Shown piece after piece: positions 63,451-64,000 of a DNA stretch of 64,000 nt (position 1 is the first letter of the stretch; each line of letters begins with the position of its first letter). Source of the DNA: Loxodes magnus. Taxonomy: Eukaryota > Ciliophora > Karyorelictea > Loxodida > Loxodidae. The notes under the pieces are model-generated. The model worked only from the letters and a program-made list of their open reading frames with translations, did not search any database and was not told the DNA's origin. Location of the stretch: contig CAMPDV010000096.1 of NCBI GenBank assembly GCA_946699065.1, positions 248,001 to 312,000 of the forward strand, written 5' to 3'. Made by a program: the position numbers and the translations under genes.

Positions 63451-64000
63451 TTTAAATGAGTTTAATAATATCAAATTATATACTATCTCTATAAAACATT
63501 TCATTAATAAACCAATATTTAGCTAATCCTTCTAACTTAATCTTATCTTTCTACATTCTTTACCTTTATATAAATACTGCTTTTATAACTTTTTTCTTCT
63601 TATGAATATTATATTTTTAATCTTTGCAGATGCAAGCATTTTTATGTGATAAAAGGTATTTAGGGTTGAAGTATTATAAGCATACTTTATGGTGTAGGAT
63701 TTTAGAAAATATATTAGATTATAATAATAGGGACAATAGCAAGTTAGTGATTAAATAGATGCAATCTGGTAACTTTTATTATTACAATTTAACTTTATTT
63801 TGTTCTAAATAATTTTAAAGATCAATATGATTAATATATTTATTATGTCTCTCAATTTATTTTACTTTTTTTTACTTTAAATATATAAATTTTTATTTCA
63901 TTTCTTAAAGCAATGTGTTAATATCTTTACTAAGTAGCGATAATTAATCTAAACTGAGAACTTATTTTAAAAATTAAATGGTTGATTTATAGTTATTTTT
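63451..64000. other. intergenic, AT-rich window end
   Basis: 550 bases upstream of the minus-strand membrane gene. It contains that gene's promoter region; nothing else is recognised. Confidence 0.5.

Noticed and set aside
1-64000. tRNA, rRNA or CRISPR arrays
   Set aside because: No T-loop-like GGTTCGAAT boxes with matching stems, no rRNA-like segments and no spaced repeat array were seen.

Overview
The window looks like nuclear DNA of a ciliate that reads TAA and TAG as glutamine and TGA as both tryptophan and stop. This is the code described for karyorelictids such as Loxodes (NCBI table 27). Three things support it. Every long gene is full of in-frame TAA/TAG at glutamine-like positions. 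In-frame TGA falls where known families have tryptophan (kelch repeats, RCC1 repeats, TTL domain, DHHC segment). Every gene ends at TGA. Standard-code ORF calling therefore sees only fragments, and the genes below were read by eye with the altered code. Because this code leaves almost no stop codons, an open frame alone is weak evidence. I relied on protein family motifs, base composition, and start-to-TGA lengths that stay in frame over the whole gene.

Layout: 0-1.2 kb is a repeat-bearing end with a GC-rich island. 1.2-2.8 kb is a tubulin tyrosine ligase-like gene, followed by 3.6 kb of poor sequence holding a possible 14-3-3 relic. 6.5-11.6 kb has a multi-zinc-finger gene and an ARM/HEAT-like gene. 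15.0-17.3 kb is a membrane-anchored glycosyltransferase-like gene. 19.5-25.3 kb is a compact block: prolidase (+), then ADP-dependent glucokinase (-) and a DHHC palmitoyltransferase (-). After a 5.4-kb empty stretch come a 1010-residue coiled-coil gene (30.7-33.7 kb) and a 1382-residue kelch/cysteine-rich/multi-pass membrane gene (35.0-39.2 kb, minus). 40.2-51.4 kb holds nine shorter genes, including a type I membrane acidic protein, a J-domain protein and an alpha/beta hydrolase, with a truncated copy of the kelch gene's 3' end just beyond. 54.7-60.8 kb holds an RCC1-repeat gene, a three-DM10 EFHC/Rib72-type axonemal gene and a small acidic gene. A multi-pass membrane gene (minus) closes the window.

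Several products fit ciliary life: a TTLL-type tubulin-modifying enzyme, an EFHC doublet-microtubule protein, an RCC1-like protein and a large coiled-coil protein. Introns are few and tiny. The supported ones are 16, 17, 19 and 23 nt with GTAA...AG ends, and two 18-nt in-frame candidates also exist. Genes are separated by AT-rich spacers of 0.08-5.4 kb in which I see no RNA genes.
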